NCBI GenBank assembly: GCA_023447335.1
Contig: JAEXOD010000151.1
Span: forward strand, 1-24,864
Origin: Bacteroidota bacterium
GTDB taxonomy: Bacteria > Bacteroidota > Ignavibacteria > Ignavibacteriales > Melioribacteraceae
Direction: 5' to 3'
Length of the DNA: 24,864 bases
The translations under genes and the position numbers were made by a program. Shown here piece by piece: positions 8,158-16,911 of this stretch (its first letter is position 1; each line of letters starts with the position of its first letter). The notes beneath the pieces were generated by a model. That model was not told the origin of the DNA and ran no database searches. It saw nothing but the letters and a program-made list of their open reading frames with translations.

Positions 8158-8194
8158 TATCTTTACTTCTACTTTATAAAAGTAAGAGAAGAAA
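8158..8194 (+). promoter_or_regulatory. Leader hairpin covering the nitroreductase ribosome binding site
   Basis: CTTCTACTTT (8166-8175) can pair with AAAGT (8179-8183) and AGAAG (8187-8191), leaving a 3-nt bulge; the right arm contains the AAGAGAAG ribosome binding site of the next gene. TATCTTTAC at 8158-8166 resembles a weak Bacteroidota -7 element. Both readings are tentative. Confidence 0.25.
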
Positions 8195-8746
8195 ATGAAA
8201 AGTTTAAAAGAAGCAATTTACAATAGGCGCAGTTCTCGTTCGTATTCAACCGAACATATTCCGATTAATTTATTAGAAGAAATTTTTGATGCTGCCAGAT
8301 GGGCTCCGAGTAGTATGAACGAACAGCCTTGGTTATACTTATATGCATATAACGGTACCGAGAAGTTTAATAAAATTTTAGACTCCCTTGTTCCCTTTAA
8401 CAAACAATGGGCTAAAGATTCAAGTGTTCTTGTTGTTAGTTTAGCAAAAAAGACATTTGAATATAAGGATAGAGCTAACAAATATTATATGTATGATGTA
8501 GGTTCGGCAAATCAAAATTTACTATTATCTGCTTTTGATAATGATATTTACGGTCACCCTATGGGCGGATTTGATGAAGCAAAACTGATTGAATATTTTA
8601 ACATTCCTAAAAACATAGAACCCGTTTGTGTTATTTCACTGGGATATTTGGATAGCCCCGAAAAATTACCCGATGATTTAAAAACAAGAGAATTGGCAGA
8701 AAGAAAAAGAAAATCTTTAACAGAAATAATTGTACCCGGTTTTTAA
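8195..8746 (+). CDS. Nitroreductase-family FMN oxidoreductase
   Basis: A 183-aa protein of the compact nitroreductase fold, expected to be a homodimeric FMN enzyme using NAD(P)H in the cytoplasm. The N-terminal phosphate-binding segment RRSSRSY (11-17) and RWAPSSMNEQPW (35-46) are the usual FMN contacts; a glycine-rich segment (HPMGGF, about 121-126) and a C-terminal VCVISLGYLD complete the pattern. The physiological substrate cannot be read: members reduce nitro compounds, quinones, enones or act in detoxification. ATG at 8195 is preceded by AAGAGAAG. It lies 81 nt after argH and may be a separate unit or a read-through gene. Confidence 0.88.
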   Translation: MKSLKEAIYNRRSSRSYSTEHIPINLLEEIFDAARWAPSSMNEQPWLYLYAYNGTEKFNKILDSLVPFNKQWAKDSSVLVVSLAKKTFEYKDRANKYYMYDVGSANQNLLLSAFDNDIYGHPMGGFDEAKLIEYFNIPKNIEPVCVISLGYLDSPEKLPDDLKTRELAERKRKSLTEIIVPGF

Positions 8747-8778
8747 ACTTGAAAAAACATTTTTAATATCGGTGTAAG

Positions 8779-8832
8779 TTTTAAGAACCATAATAATAAG
8801 ATTTATTATTTGTAAATATATGTTTCTTAAAA
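8779..8832 (+). terminator. Weak nested hairpin after the nitroreductase gene
   Basis: Outer arms TTTTAAGAA (8779-8787) and TTCTTAAAA (8824-8832) enclose inner arms AATAATAA (8792-8799) and TTATTATT (8803-8810); five T follow. The stems are almost all A and T, so stability is low. It could help end the nitroreductase transcript. Confidence 0.3.
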
Positions 8833-9007
8833 TTTTTGGTAATTTTAATTTTAGATACTAAATTCCGGATTTCTTTTTTGCAAAGACTTAGAATTGTAGT
8901 GATAATTTCCGCAACTTCTATTATTAACTTATTTTACTGCAATAACTTACAAATTTTAACTGCAAAACTAGCAAAAAATTGCAATGTAAAGCTACTTACT
9001 AGAGGGG

Positions 9008-9042
9008 AAAAGAGCACAGATTAATTTATTATGTGCTCTTTT
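9008..9042. terminator. Bidirectional terminator between nitroreductase and nucleoside phosphorylase
   Basis: Perfect 11-bp stem AAAAGAGCACA (9008-9018) and TGTGCTCTTTT (9032-9042) with a 13-nt loop. On the minus strand it lies 10 nt after the phosphorylase stop and ends in TTTT; on the plus strand it also ends in TTTT. Hence it can serve both converging genes. Confidence 0.75.
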
Positions 9043-9052
9043 ACTAAGTTCA

Positions 9053-10369
9053 TTATTTTATTACTTTATGAATTAATTTTGCCGGTTTAACTTTTTCTTC
9101 ACAAAGCTCAATTGAATTAATTACTTTATTTACATCGTCATCAGTTATTTTTCTACTACTGAATAATTGCGCAATTTCATCTCCCTCTTTCAAAAAATCA
9201 CCTATTTTCGGAGTAAAAATTATTCCGGCTTTCGGATCGATAACGTCTTCTTTTTTAAGTCTTCCGGCACCTAATAACAATGATGCCATTCCTAATTCAT
9301 ATGTGTTAATCCCCTTTACATAACCATATGAATTATATTTAACTTTTATGCTATATTTTGCTTTTGGATATTTTTCCGGTTTTTCTAAGTATTTTACGTC
9401 CCCGCCTTGCAATTCGGCAATTTCTAAAAACTTTTTATAGGCTTCACCGTTTTCAATAAGCTTTTTAGAAATGGCAACCCCCTCTTTTACGGAAGCAGCT
9501 TTGTTCCCAAGGTAAATCATCGTACCGGCAAGCTCTAAACATAAATCCGTAAGATAAGGGATGTTTTTGCCTTTTAAAATATCTACACTTTCCACTACTT
9601 CCAACCAATTACCAATATTATATCCTAATGGCTGGTTCATATCCGTAATATAGGCAACTACTTTTTTGTTAAATGCTTTTGCTGTATTTATTAATGATTT
9701 CGCCAAAGCTTCTGCATCTTTAAGCGATTTCATAAAAGCACCGCTTCCTGTTTTAACATCTAGAACCAACGCATCAATCCCTTCGGCAAGCTTCTTACTC
9801 ATAATACTTCCGGTTATTAAAGGAATTGATTCAACCGTAGCAGTAACATCGCGTAATGCGTAAATTAATTTATCGGCAGGGGCAATTTCTTTTGTTTGCC
9901 CGATTAAAACCATTTTAGCTTTTTTTAAAACTTCTTTGTATTGTTTTAAATCTAAATTTACGTTAAACCCCGGTATAGCTTCAAGTTTATCCAAAGTTCC
10001 GCCCGTATGTCCTAATCCTCGTCCGCTTATCATCGGAATATACACACCTGCAGCAGCTGCAATGGGTGCAATTATTAAAGAAGTCTTATCCCCTACTCCT
10101 CCTGTCGAATGTTTATCAACTTTTACCCCCTTAAGGGAATTAAGATTGACTATATCACCCGAATTAAGCATTGCCTTTGTTAAAGCTGCTGTTTCTTCGT
10201 TGTTTAAACCGTTTATAAAAGCAGCCATTAAAAAAGCCGAGAATTGATAGTCAGGAATTATCCCGTTGGAATAGTTCTCTATTAAATAAACTATCTCGTC
10301 TTCATTAAGAGAATTTTTTTCTCTTTTTTTCTTAATCAGTTCTACCGTGTTAAATTGTATTTTTTTCAT
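9053..10369 (-). CDS. pdp: Pyrimidine-nucleoside (thymidine/uridine) phosphorylase
   Basis: Phosphorolysis of uridine, deoxyuridine or thymidine to the base and (deoxy)ribose 1-phosphate. The 438-aa protein has KHSTGGVGDKTS (86-97), the phosphate-binding region, and the family signature SGRGLGHTGGTLDKLE (115-130), followed by the KTGSGAFM segment (near residue 210) and a C-terminal domain of the PYNP type. The short length and overall look fit pdp/deoA enzymes rather than the long AMP phosphorylases. I cannot separate pyrimidine-broad Pdp from thymidine-specific DeoA with certainty. I chose ATG 10369 (MKKIQF), with AGG 8 nt upstream; a more upstream TTG-type start at 10390 lacks a ribosome binding site. 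It would feed uracil to the uraA-preA operon 8 kb away (inference). Confidence 0.92.
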   Translation of the reverse strand: MKKIQFNTVELIKKKREKNSLNEDEIVYLIENYSNGIIPDYQFSAFLMAAFINGLNNEETAALTKAMLNSGDIVNLNSLKGVKVDKHSTGGVGDKTSLIIAPIAAAAGVYIPMISGRGLGHTGGTLDKLEAIPGFNVNLDLKQYKEVLKKAKMVLIGQTKEIAPADKLIYALRDVTATVESIPLITGSIMSKKLAEGIDALVLDVKTGSGAFMKSLKDAEALAKSLINTAKAFNKKVVAYITDMNQPLGYNIGNWLEVVESVDILKGKNIPYLTDLCLELAGTMIYLGNKAASVKEGVAISKKLIENGEAYKKFLEIAELQGGDVKYLEKPEKYPKAKYSIKVKYNSYGYVKGINTYELGMASLLLGAGRLKKEDVIDPKAGIIFTPKIGDFLKEGDEIAQLFSSRKITDDDVNKVINSIELCEEKVKPAKLIHKVIK

Positions 10370-10488
10370 AATTAACCTATAAATTTGCACTTTAAAATAA
10401 AAATAAGATTTGTTTTTTCATAGAAATTAATTATACTAATAAGCGTTTTTTTTTGTTTAATTATTTTGATATTAAGGGAGCTTGTTTA

Positions 10489-13400
10489 ATGTCTTTTGGC
10501 ACCTTGCAAAAAAAGCAAGCGGAGATATACACACTATTCAATAAATTGCATGATGAGTTCTACCGATCTAACAAGTTGGATGAGAACGTATTTTCTTTCA
10601 CTAATTTATTAAATGATTTATTCTGGATTTGCAACAAAGATAAGGATTTAATATTTGCGAACTATACATTTAATAAATTATTCAATTTAGAAAACGGTAT
10701 TTCTAATATTGTTTCAATTTTTGATGATAAATTAAATTTATTTTTTTCGCATAACGAATTTAAAAATACTATTTCAATTGAAATAGATTCTAAAACTTAT
10801 CTTCTTACAATTATTTCAAAATCCTTTGATCATGACAGTAATATTAGTTTTTACTTTTATTCTTATTTTTACGAAATAAATGAGAATACTAAAGACGATA
10901 TAATTGAGGATTTTGAAGCATTATGGGAATTATCTAACAACTGTTTGCGATTAGTTGATCAAGACGGTTTTATATTAAATGTTAACGGAAATTTTTGCAA
11001 ACTTGTTAAAAAAGAGAAAAACGAGTTAATCGGAAAATATTACGATGACGTTTACTTAACCCCTCATCCAAAACCTATAAACTTTCTTGCTAAATTCAAA
11101 CCTCGATTTGAAAGCACAATAACATTATGGAACGGTGAAAAATATTTTTTTGATGTTCTTAGCACTATTATCACTTATAAATCCGAAAGAAAAGCTGTTT
11201 TAAGTATAATTAGAAATATCACTCATTTACGAGAAACCGAAGATAAATTGGAAACGGTTGAGCGTAAATTTAATGAAACTGCCGAAATGATACCACAAGT
11301 ATTTTTTGAGGCTGACAGAAACGGTTATTTAACATATTGCAATTCATTTGCTTATAAACTTTTTAATGTTAACCAAAGTGTTAATGAACACAAGTTTAAT
11401 ATTATTGATTTTATTGCTCCCGAAAACAAGGCAGAAGCAAGCAAAAATTTCCAATCTAAGATAAATAATAAAAGTATTTCCTATAGTGAATACACATTTA
11501 TTACAACTACAGGCAAAAGAATTCCGGCACTTATTTATAGTTCTCCTATAATTAAAAATAATACGATTGAAGGATTACGGGGAATTATTATTGATATTTC
11601 CGAAAGAAAAAAACTTGAAGAAATAGGGCGTAAGAATGAACATTTATATAGAACAATTGTTAATACTTCTCCTGACGGTATTTCTTTAATGGATATTAAC
11701 GGGCAAATTATTTTTGCAAATGATAAAAAAGCTCAATTGTTCGGTTACAAAAACGCTACTGATCTTATCGGAATAAACGCATTTGATTTAGTTAGCGAGG
11801 AATCTCTTTCACTACTTAACGAAAGTTACTTCTCTTTACTTAAAACTTCCAAGATTGATAAAATTTTACTAAAACTTAAACGGAAAGACAATTCGACCTT
11901 TTGGGGTGAGTTTAGAGCACAACTTGTTTACGACAATTACGGTAAACCGATAAACATAATGGATATTGTTACAGACGTTTCGGAAAAATTGATTGCGGAA
12001 GAAGAAAGGAAACTCAACGAACTTCGTACCGAGACATTGTTAAAAGTTTACCAAATGAGATATTCCGAAGATTCTAAAATCATTTCATTTTTACTTGAAG
12101 AAACTGTTAAGCAAACCGAAAGTGACGGCGGTTACATTCTCTTCTTTGATGATAAAGAAGATATTGACAAAATTATTATTTTTTACAAGAATAATTTTAT
12201 CGAAATAAAAAAAGAAGATAGACCCATAAATATTGATAGAACTAATTTACCTTTATGGTTATATCCGTTAAAAGTTAGAGATCAGGTGGTTTTTAACGAT
12301 TATACAGATATTTATTATAAACAGGTTAAATTACCGGAATTAGATGTAACCGTAAAACGAATAATGGCAGTGCCGGTTTTTAATAACAATAAAATAAGCT
12401 TGATTGCCGGTCAGTTTAACAAAAAGCATCCTTATACAGATCTGGATTCTAAACAGTTTATGTTGATGATGAATTCATTAAACACTGCATTAGAAAAATT
12501 CAAAAATGACGAAAATCTCAAGATTTTCAAAAAAGCAATTGAACAAAACCCCACAATAATTTTGATTACCGGCTCAGATAAGGTTATAAAATATTGCAAT
12601 CAAAAGTTTTCGGAAGTAACCGGTTACAATCGAGAATTTATAATAGGCAAAACCACATCAGAATTGGGAATTTTCCCTTATAAAGGGTATCCTAATAATA
12701 AAGAAGATGCCATTAATGTTTTAAGAAGCGGAGGAGAGTGGCAAGGTGAAATTGAGTTCAAAAAAGCTGACAGTGAATTTTGTTGGCTGATGTTGTATAT
12801 TTCTCCGATGAAAAACGAAATCGGACAGATTACAAATTATATAGGCATAGCTCAAGACATAACCGAAAGAAAGAATATTGACAAACAATTAATTGAAGCC
12901 AAAGAGATTGCCGAAAAATCTGATCGTTTAAAATCCGAATTTCTTGCTCAAATGTCACACGAAATACGTACTCCTATTAACGTGATTTTGAGTTTTATGG
13001 GATTGATTAGAGATGAATTGGATGCTCATTTAGATAACGATTTACGCAGTAGTTTTTCATCGATTAATAGGGCAGGAAGCCGATTAATAAGAACTATTGA
13101 CTTGTTATTAAACATGAGTGAACTACAAACCGGAACATATGATTACAAACCGGACAATTTAGATTTAGACAGAGATATTTTACAACCCTTACTTACAGAA
13201 CATATTTACATTGCCAAAAGTAAAGGACTTACACTTGAATATGAAAATAAAATTAACATCCCTATTATTTATGGCGATACTTACTCAATTTATCAGATTT
13301 TTTCAAATCTAGTTGATAATGCCATTAAATTTACAAAAGAGGGAGGTGTTAATCTTAGCCTATATTACGAAGAAGGAAAAATAACTTGTTGTGTTAAGGA

Positions 13401-13608
13401 TAGCGGAATTGGCATAAGCGAAGAATATTTGCCTATATTATTTACTCCTTTTAGCCAAGAACAACAAGGATACACACGTAGTTTTGAAGGTAATGGATTA
13501 GGTTTGGCTATAGTAAAAAAATATTGCGAGCTAAACAATGCCGAAATAACTTGTGACAGCAAAAAAGGGAAAGGAAGCTGTTTTAAGGTTAAATTTAACA
13601 CAAAATAA
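10489..13608 (+). CDS. Soluble multi-PAS/GAF sensor histidine kinase
   Basis: A 1039-aa cytoplasmic kinase without membrane segments. By eye there are PAS-like units at about residues 40-140, 145-250, 260-375 and 385-505, a GAF-like domain at about 520-670, and a further PAS at about 680-800; most PAS units end in a typical D-I-(S/T)-E-R-K boundary. The kinase core has SHEIRTP with His824, an N box SNLVDNAIKFT (near 939-949), the G1 box DSGIGI (971-976) and the G2 box GNGLGLAIV (1001-1009). No receiver domain follows, so it needs a separate response regulator; none is adjacent. ATG 10489 is preceded by AAGGGAG at 8 nt; an in-frame TTG at 10453 lacks this. Ligands are unknown; GAF and PAS could bind haem, flavin or small molecules. 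It is divergent from the nucleoside phosphorylase gene. Confidence 0.9.
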   Translation: MSFGTLQKKQAEIYTLFNKLHDEFYRSNKLDENVFSFTNLLNDLFWICNKDKDLIFANYTFNKLFNLENGISNIVSIFDDKLNLFFSHNEFKNTISIEIDSKTYLLTIISKSFDHDSNISFYFYSYFYEINENTKDDIIEDFEALWELSNNCLRLVDQDGFILNVNGNFCKLVKKEKNELIGKYYDDVYLTPHPKPINFLAKFKPRFESTITLWNGEKYFFDVLSTIITYKSERKAVLSIIRNITHLRETEDKLETVERKFNETAEMIPQVFFEADRNGYLTYCNSFAYKLFNVNQSVNEHKFNIIDFIAPENKAEASKNFQSKINNKSISYSEYTFITTTGKRIPALIYSSPIIKNNTIEGLRGIIIDISERKKLEEIGRKNEHLYRTIVNTSPDGISLMDINGQIIFANDKKAQLFGYKNATDLIGINAFDLVSEESLSLLNESYFSLLKTSKIDKILLKLKRKDNSTFWGEFRAQLVYDNYGKPINIMDIVTDVSEKLIAEEERKLNELRTETLLKVYQMRYSEDSKIISFLLEETVKQTESDGGYILFFDDKEDIDKIIIFYKNNFIEIKKEDRPINIDRTNLPLWLYPLKVRDQVVFNDYTDIYYKQVKLPELDVTVKRIMAVPVFNNNKISLIAGQFNKKHPYTDLDSKQFMLMMNSLNTALEKFKNDENLKIFKKAIEQNPTIILITGSDKVIKYCNQKFSEVTGYNREFIIGKTTSELGIFPYKGYPNNKEDAINVLRSGGEWQGEIEFKKADSEFCWLMLYISPMKNEIGQITNYIGIAQDITERKNIDKQLIEAKEIAEKSDRLKSEFLAQMSHEIRTPINVILSFMGLIRDELDAHLDNDLRSSFSSINRAGSRLIRTIDLLLNMSELQTGTYDYKPDNLDLDRDILQPLLTEHIYIAKSKGLTLEYENKINIPIIYGDTYSIYQIFSNLVDNAIKFTKEGGVNLSLYYEEGKITCCVKDSGIGISEEYLPILFTPFSQEQQGYTRSFEGNGLGLAIVKKYCELNNAEITCDSKKGKGSCFKVKFNTK

Positions 13609-13630
13609 TTTAATAGATACTAATCTGCTT

Positions 13631-13669
13631 AATAAATATGAATATTTTTTAAATATATTCATATTTATT
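13631..13669 (+). terminator. Terminator-like hairpin after the first PAS kinase
   Basis: A perfect 15-bp inverted repeat, AATAAATATGAATAT (13631-13645) and ATATTCATATTTATT (13655-13669), starts 23 nt after the stop codon and is followed by a T-rich stretch. The stem is nearly all A and T, so it is weaker than its length suggests. It could also be a protein-binding palindrome. Confidence 0.5.
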
Positions 13670-13679
13670 TTAATTTATG

Positions 13680-13722
13680 TTGATTTAAATCACAATCTCT
13701 TATATATTATTTTGTAGTTTAG
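13680..13722 (+). promoter_or_regulatory. FNR/CRP-like box with possible promoter before the hybrid kinase
   Basis: TTGATTTAAATCAC (13680-13693) matches the FNR consensus TTGAT-N4-ATCAA in nine of ten defined positions and contains a 10-bp perfect palindrome. A TAGTTTAG (13715-13722), close to the Bacteroidota -7 element TAnnTTTG, lies such that the box centre would be about 41 nt upstream of the start of transcription, the classical class II activator position. No good -33 element is seen, which fits an activator-dependent promoter. All of this is inference from pattern. Confidence 0.4.
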
Positions 13723-13785
13723 TTTTTTTTGTCTATAAAAATAGTTATATTAAATTAAAAATCACAAGAATTTTTCATTTTGTTT

Positions 13786-16527
13786 ATGAATGATACTGTA
13801 GGTAATTTAAGTTCTAGCGGCAATCGAAATTCCATTCATGAGTCTCAGGTTAATTTAGAAAAGATTGATCTCGCTTTAGAATTGGCAAACATGGCATGGT
13901 GGAAAATGGAATTACCTTCCGGTAACGTAACCTTTAATAGACGCAAGACCGATATTCTTGGGTTTAATGCAAAAGATTTCAACCACTACTCTGATTTTAT
14001 GAAGTTGGTCCATCCTGATGATAACAATTATGTTATGGAAAGTATGAGACAGCTAATTACCGGAAATTCCGAGTTTTATAAAGTCGAATACAGAATTAGA
14101 GATATTAATTCAAATTATCACAGATTTTTTGATGTCGGTAACATAATTGAAAAAGATTCGGATTCACAAAATTTAACAATTGCCGGTTTTGTTTTAGATT
14201 TAACCGAAAAAGCAAATGTATTAAAAGAGCTTAAAAACCATAAGTCTCGAATAAATGCATTTATGGAAGCATTACCTGATTGGGTATTTGTATCAAACAA
14301 AGACGGATTTTACACACAGTTTTGGGCTAATGAAACAACCGATTTAATAGCTCAACCATCTTACTTTATCGGGAAACATTTCTCTGAAATTTTACCCAAA
14401 GAATTATGCATTGACATACAAAAATGCTTAGATAAAGTTATTGAAACCGGCAGAATGCAAACATTAGAATACTCTCTGGTTGTTAACGGGAAAAATGAAT
14501 TTTATGAAAGCCGTTTTGTTAATTGCGGAGAAAATGAATTTTTAAGTGTTGTTAGAAATATTACCGATAGAAAAAATACATTTAACGAATTATTAAAAAG
14601 CAAAATTGAGTACGAAGAGCTTTATAATTTAACAAAATTAATGAGCAATACCATTACGGATATGCTTTGGGCAAAAGATTTAAATAAACAATATATTTTT
14701 GTAAATAAAGCTATTTGTGAAAATCTGTTAAATGCTATTGACGAGAGCGAACCAATAGGTAAAAATGATTTATTTTTTGCAAAACGCGAAAGAGAAAGTC
14801 ACCCCCAAAACCCGACATGGCATACTTTCGGCGAATTATGTATTGATAGCGACCAAGTAACATTAAAAGAAAATAGACCGATGACTTTTTTAGAGCACGG
14901 TTATATCAAGGGTAGATACACTTATCTAGATGTAAGAAAAGCCCCGCTGTATGATAAAAACGGCACCTTGATTGGAGTTGTAGGTTCCGGTCGCGACATT
15001 ACTGAACAAATAAAGACTAACGATCAATTAAGAACTTTGTACCGTGCATTTGAACAAAGTCAAATATCTATTGAAATAACCGATAAAAATGCGAATATTG
15101 AATATGTCAATCCGGCTTTTTGCAAAATTTCCGGTTATAATTTTGATGAAATAATAGGTAAAAATCCTCGTTTTCTAAAAAGCGGACACACTTCACCTGA
15201 TGAGTATAAACAAATTTGGAATAAATTAACTGCCGGAGAGGATTGGAGCGGCGTTTTTGTTAATAAGAAAAAGAATGGCGAACTATTTTGGGAATCAGCA
15301 ACAATTTCACCGGTTAAAGATGATACCGGGAATATAACTCATTTCGTGGCAGTTAAAGAAAATATTACAGAAAAGAAAAGACTTGAGTCTGAATTAATGT
15401 CTGCATTCAGACAAGCAGAAGAATCAAACAAGTTGAAATCTTTCTTCCTCGCAAACATTAATCATGAATTACGTACTCCGCTTAACGGTATTTTAGGTTT
15501 TGCAAAAATTTTAAGTGAACAACTTAAAAACGAAGATTATTTAACCATGTCTCTAAATATTCTTGAAAGTGCTAAAAGACTTAGTACTACCTTGAATTTA
15601 ATTATTGATATCGCAAATATTGAGGCAGAAAACACAAACATGCAATTTGAACTTCTGGAAATTACCGGAATAGTTAGAGAGTGTTTTGATACTTACAAAA
15701 ATGCGGCAACACAAAAAAAACTTGACTACAAATTAGAAATAAAACATAGACCGATTTACTCATTGATAGACAAAAATTATTTTATTCAAATATTAAATAA
15801 TTTGATCGATAACGCAATAAAGTTTACTATTAAAGGGGAAATAATAGTTGAATTGAATATTAACAAACATGATAAAAAATTAGTTTTAAAAGTAAAGGAT
15901 ACTGGAATAGGGATATCTGAAGAAAAAATTGACATTATTTGGTTGGCTTTTAGACAGGTTAGCGAAGGACTAAGCCGAGCTTATGAAGGCACGGGGTTGG
16001 GATTAACAATTGTAAAAAAAGCTGTAGAATTGATGCGTGGTTCTATTAATGTTATTAGCAATGTAAACGAAGGGAGCACTTTTACTGTTCAATTTCCCAT
16101 AATTGAAACCCCTAATTTTGCAACAGCTAAAACATCGGGTAAAAATTTGAAAATAGGGGAAAGACTTTTGAAAATATTGTATGTTGAAGATGATGAAATT
16201 AACCAAAGTGTAGTAAAAATGTTCTTAAAAAACAAGTTTATGATTGAAACTTCTGCGGATGCATTAACAGCATTGGAAATGACAAAAACCAAGAAGTATG
16301 ATATTATTTTGATGGATATTAACTTAGGTCCCGGAATGAACGGTGCAGAATTGACAAGAATTATAAAGGAAAATCCTATTTATAAAAATACACCTGTTGT
16401 TGCGGTTACTGCTTACACCCAAGAATCGGAGAAGAGATCATTTTTTGAAAAAGGTTGTACACATTATTTACCTAAACCTTTTCTTAAAAACGATTTGATT
16501 TCCCTCCTTGAAAATTTAGATATTTAA
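13786..16527 (+). CDS. Soluble multi-PAS hybrid histidine kinase with C-terminal receiver
   Basis: A 913-aa cytoplasmic hybrid kinase. PAS-like units at about residues 28-142, 155-265, 280-408 and 415-533; the last has GKNPRFLKSGH followed by a WSG-FVNKKKNGELFWE segment, the common non-photoreceptor PAS type with proline where LOV domains carry cysteine. The core has NHELRTP with His560, NNLIDNAIKFT, DTGIGI and GTGLGLTIV (735-743). The receiver (about 796-913) has the acidic pair in VEDDE, phospho-acceptor Asp844 in LMDINLG, Thr875 and Lys897. No transmembrane helices. Start: ATG 13786 or TTG 13780; neither has a good ribosome binding site. A short SdpI-like gene and two hemerythrins follow on the same strand, and an FNR-like box lies upstream, so an oxygen or redox signal is a fair guess but is not shown by the protein itself. 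Confidence 0.9.
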   Translation: MNDTVGNLSSSGNRNSIHESQVNLEKIDLALELANMAWWKMELPSGNVTFNRRKTDILGFNAKDFNHYSDFMKLVHPDDNNYVMESMRQLITGNSEFYKVEYRIRDINSNYHRFFDVGNIIEKDSDSQNLTIAGFVLDLTEKANVLKELKNHKSRINAFMEALPDWVFVSNKDGFYTQFWANETTDLIAQPSYFIGKHFSEILPKELCIDIQKCLDKVIETGRMQTLEYSLVVNGKNEFYESRFVNCGENEFLSVVRNITDRKNTFNELLKSKIEYEELYNLTKLMSNTITDMLWAKDLNKQYIFVNKAICENLLNAIDESEPIGKNDLFFAKRERESHPQNPTWHTFGELCIDSDQVTLKENRPMTFLEHGYIKGRYTYLDVRKAPLYDKNGTLIGVVGSGRDITEQIKTNDQLRTLYRAFEQSQISIEITDKNANIEYVNPAFCKISGYNFDEIIGKNPRFLKSGHTSPDEYKQIWNKLTAGEDWSGVFVNKKKNGELFWESATISPVKDDTGNITHFVAVKENITEKKRLESELMSAFRQAEESNKLKSFFLANINHELRTPLNGILGFAKILSEQLKNEDYLTMSLNILESAKRLSTTLNLIIDIANIEAENTNMQFELLEITGIVRECFDTYKNAATQKKLDYKLEIKHRPIYSLIDKNYFIQILNNLIDNAIKFTIKGEIIVELNINKHDKKLVLKVKDTGIGISEEKIDIIWLAFRQVSEGLSRAYEGTGLGLTIVKKAVELMRGSINVISNVNEGSTFTVQFPIIETPNFATAKTSGKNLKIGERLLKILYVEDDEINQSVVKMFLKNKFMIETSADALTALEMTKTKKYDIILMDINLGPGMNGAELTRIIKENPIYKNTPVVAVTAYTQESEKRSFFEKGCTHYLPKPFLKNDLISLLENLDI

Positions 16528-16570
16528 TTCAATTTTATTATTTGAAAACAAAACTATAACAGAATTACAA

Positions 16571-16897
16571 TTGATTAATTTTATATTCATATTGTTTGGT
16601 CTAATTATTCTAATTATGTCTATCCCTCTTTTATATTATAATATCCCATTTGGTCATTGGTACGGAATCAGATTTCCGGAAACACTCAAAAAAAAAGACC
16701 TTTGGGATAAAGTTAATAAATATGCGGGTAAAATTTTATTAATTCAAAGTCTTACTATTATTTTTTTTGCGTTAGTATTAAATACTTTATTTAAAGTAGA
16801 CATTTTTTCATATATTATGTCTATTTATATTTATTTTTCTGCAGTATTTTTTTACAAAAGAATTAACGGTTTTATAAAAAAACAAAATAATCTTTAA
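16571..16897 (+). CDS. SdpI-family small membrane protein
   Basis: A 108-aa protein with three hydrophobic stretches (about residues 3-23, 54-70 and 79-95), so an inner-membrane protein. The segment HWYGIRFPETLKKKDLWDKV (28-47) with a following NKYAGKI matches the conserved G-x-R-x-P-x-T-x(4-6)-W-x(3)-N-x(3)-G pattern of the SdpI family. The founding member, SdpI of Bacillus subtilis, gives immunity to the SdpC toxin and sequesters the repressor SdpR; here neither sdpC nor sdpR is present, and this protein has only the conserved domain. The start is a TTG at 16571 without a clear ribosome binding site; a start at ATG 16617 would lose the first helix. It is 43 nt after the hybrid kinase and 14 nt before the first hemerythrin. 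Function unknown. Confidence 0.7.
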   Translation: MINFIFILFGLIILIMSIPLLYYNIPFGHWYGIRFPETLKKKDLWDKVNKYAGKILLIQSLTIIFFALVLNTLFKVDIFSYIMSIYIYFSAVFFYKRINGFIKKQNNL

Positions 16898-16911
16898 TAA
16901 CGGAGGTCATA

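Larger units (their letters stand above)
8747..9052. other. Intergenic region between convergent genes
   Basis: About 300 nt, very AT-rich. It holds a nested hairpin near 8779-8832 and a strong terminator at 9008-9042. A 62-codon open frame (8836-9024, TTG start) has no ribosome binding site, runs into the terminator and resembles nothing I know. I see no RNA gene here. Confidence 0.5.

Noticed and set aside
8836..9024. 62-codon open frame between nitroreductase and nucleoside phosphorylase
   Set aside because: TTG start without ribosome binding site, overlaps the terminator at 9008-9042, and no recognisable motif.
15025..15380. Last PAS of the hybrid kinase as a LOV blue-light sensor
   Set aside because: The segment GKNPRFLKSG has proline where LOV domains need the flavin-binding cysteine.
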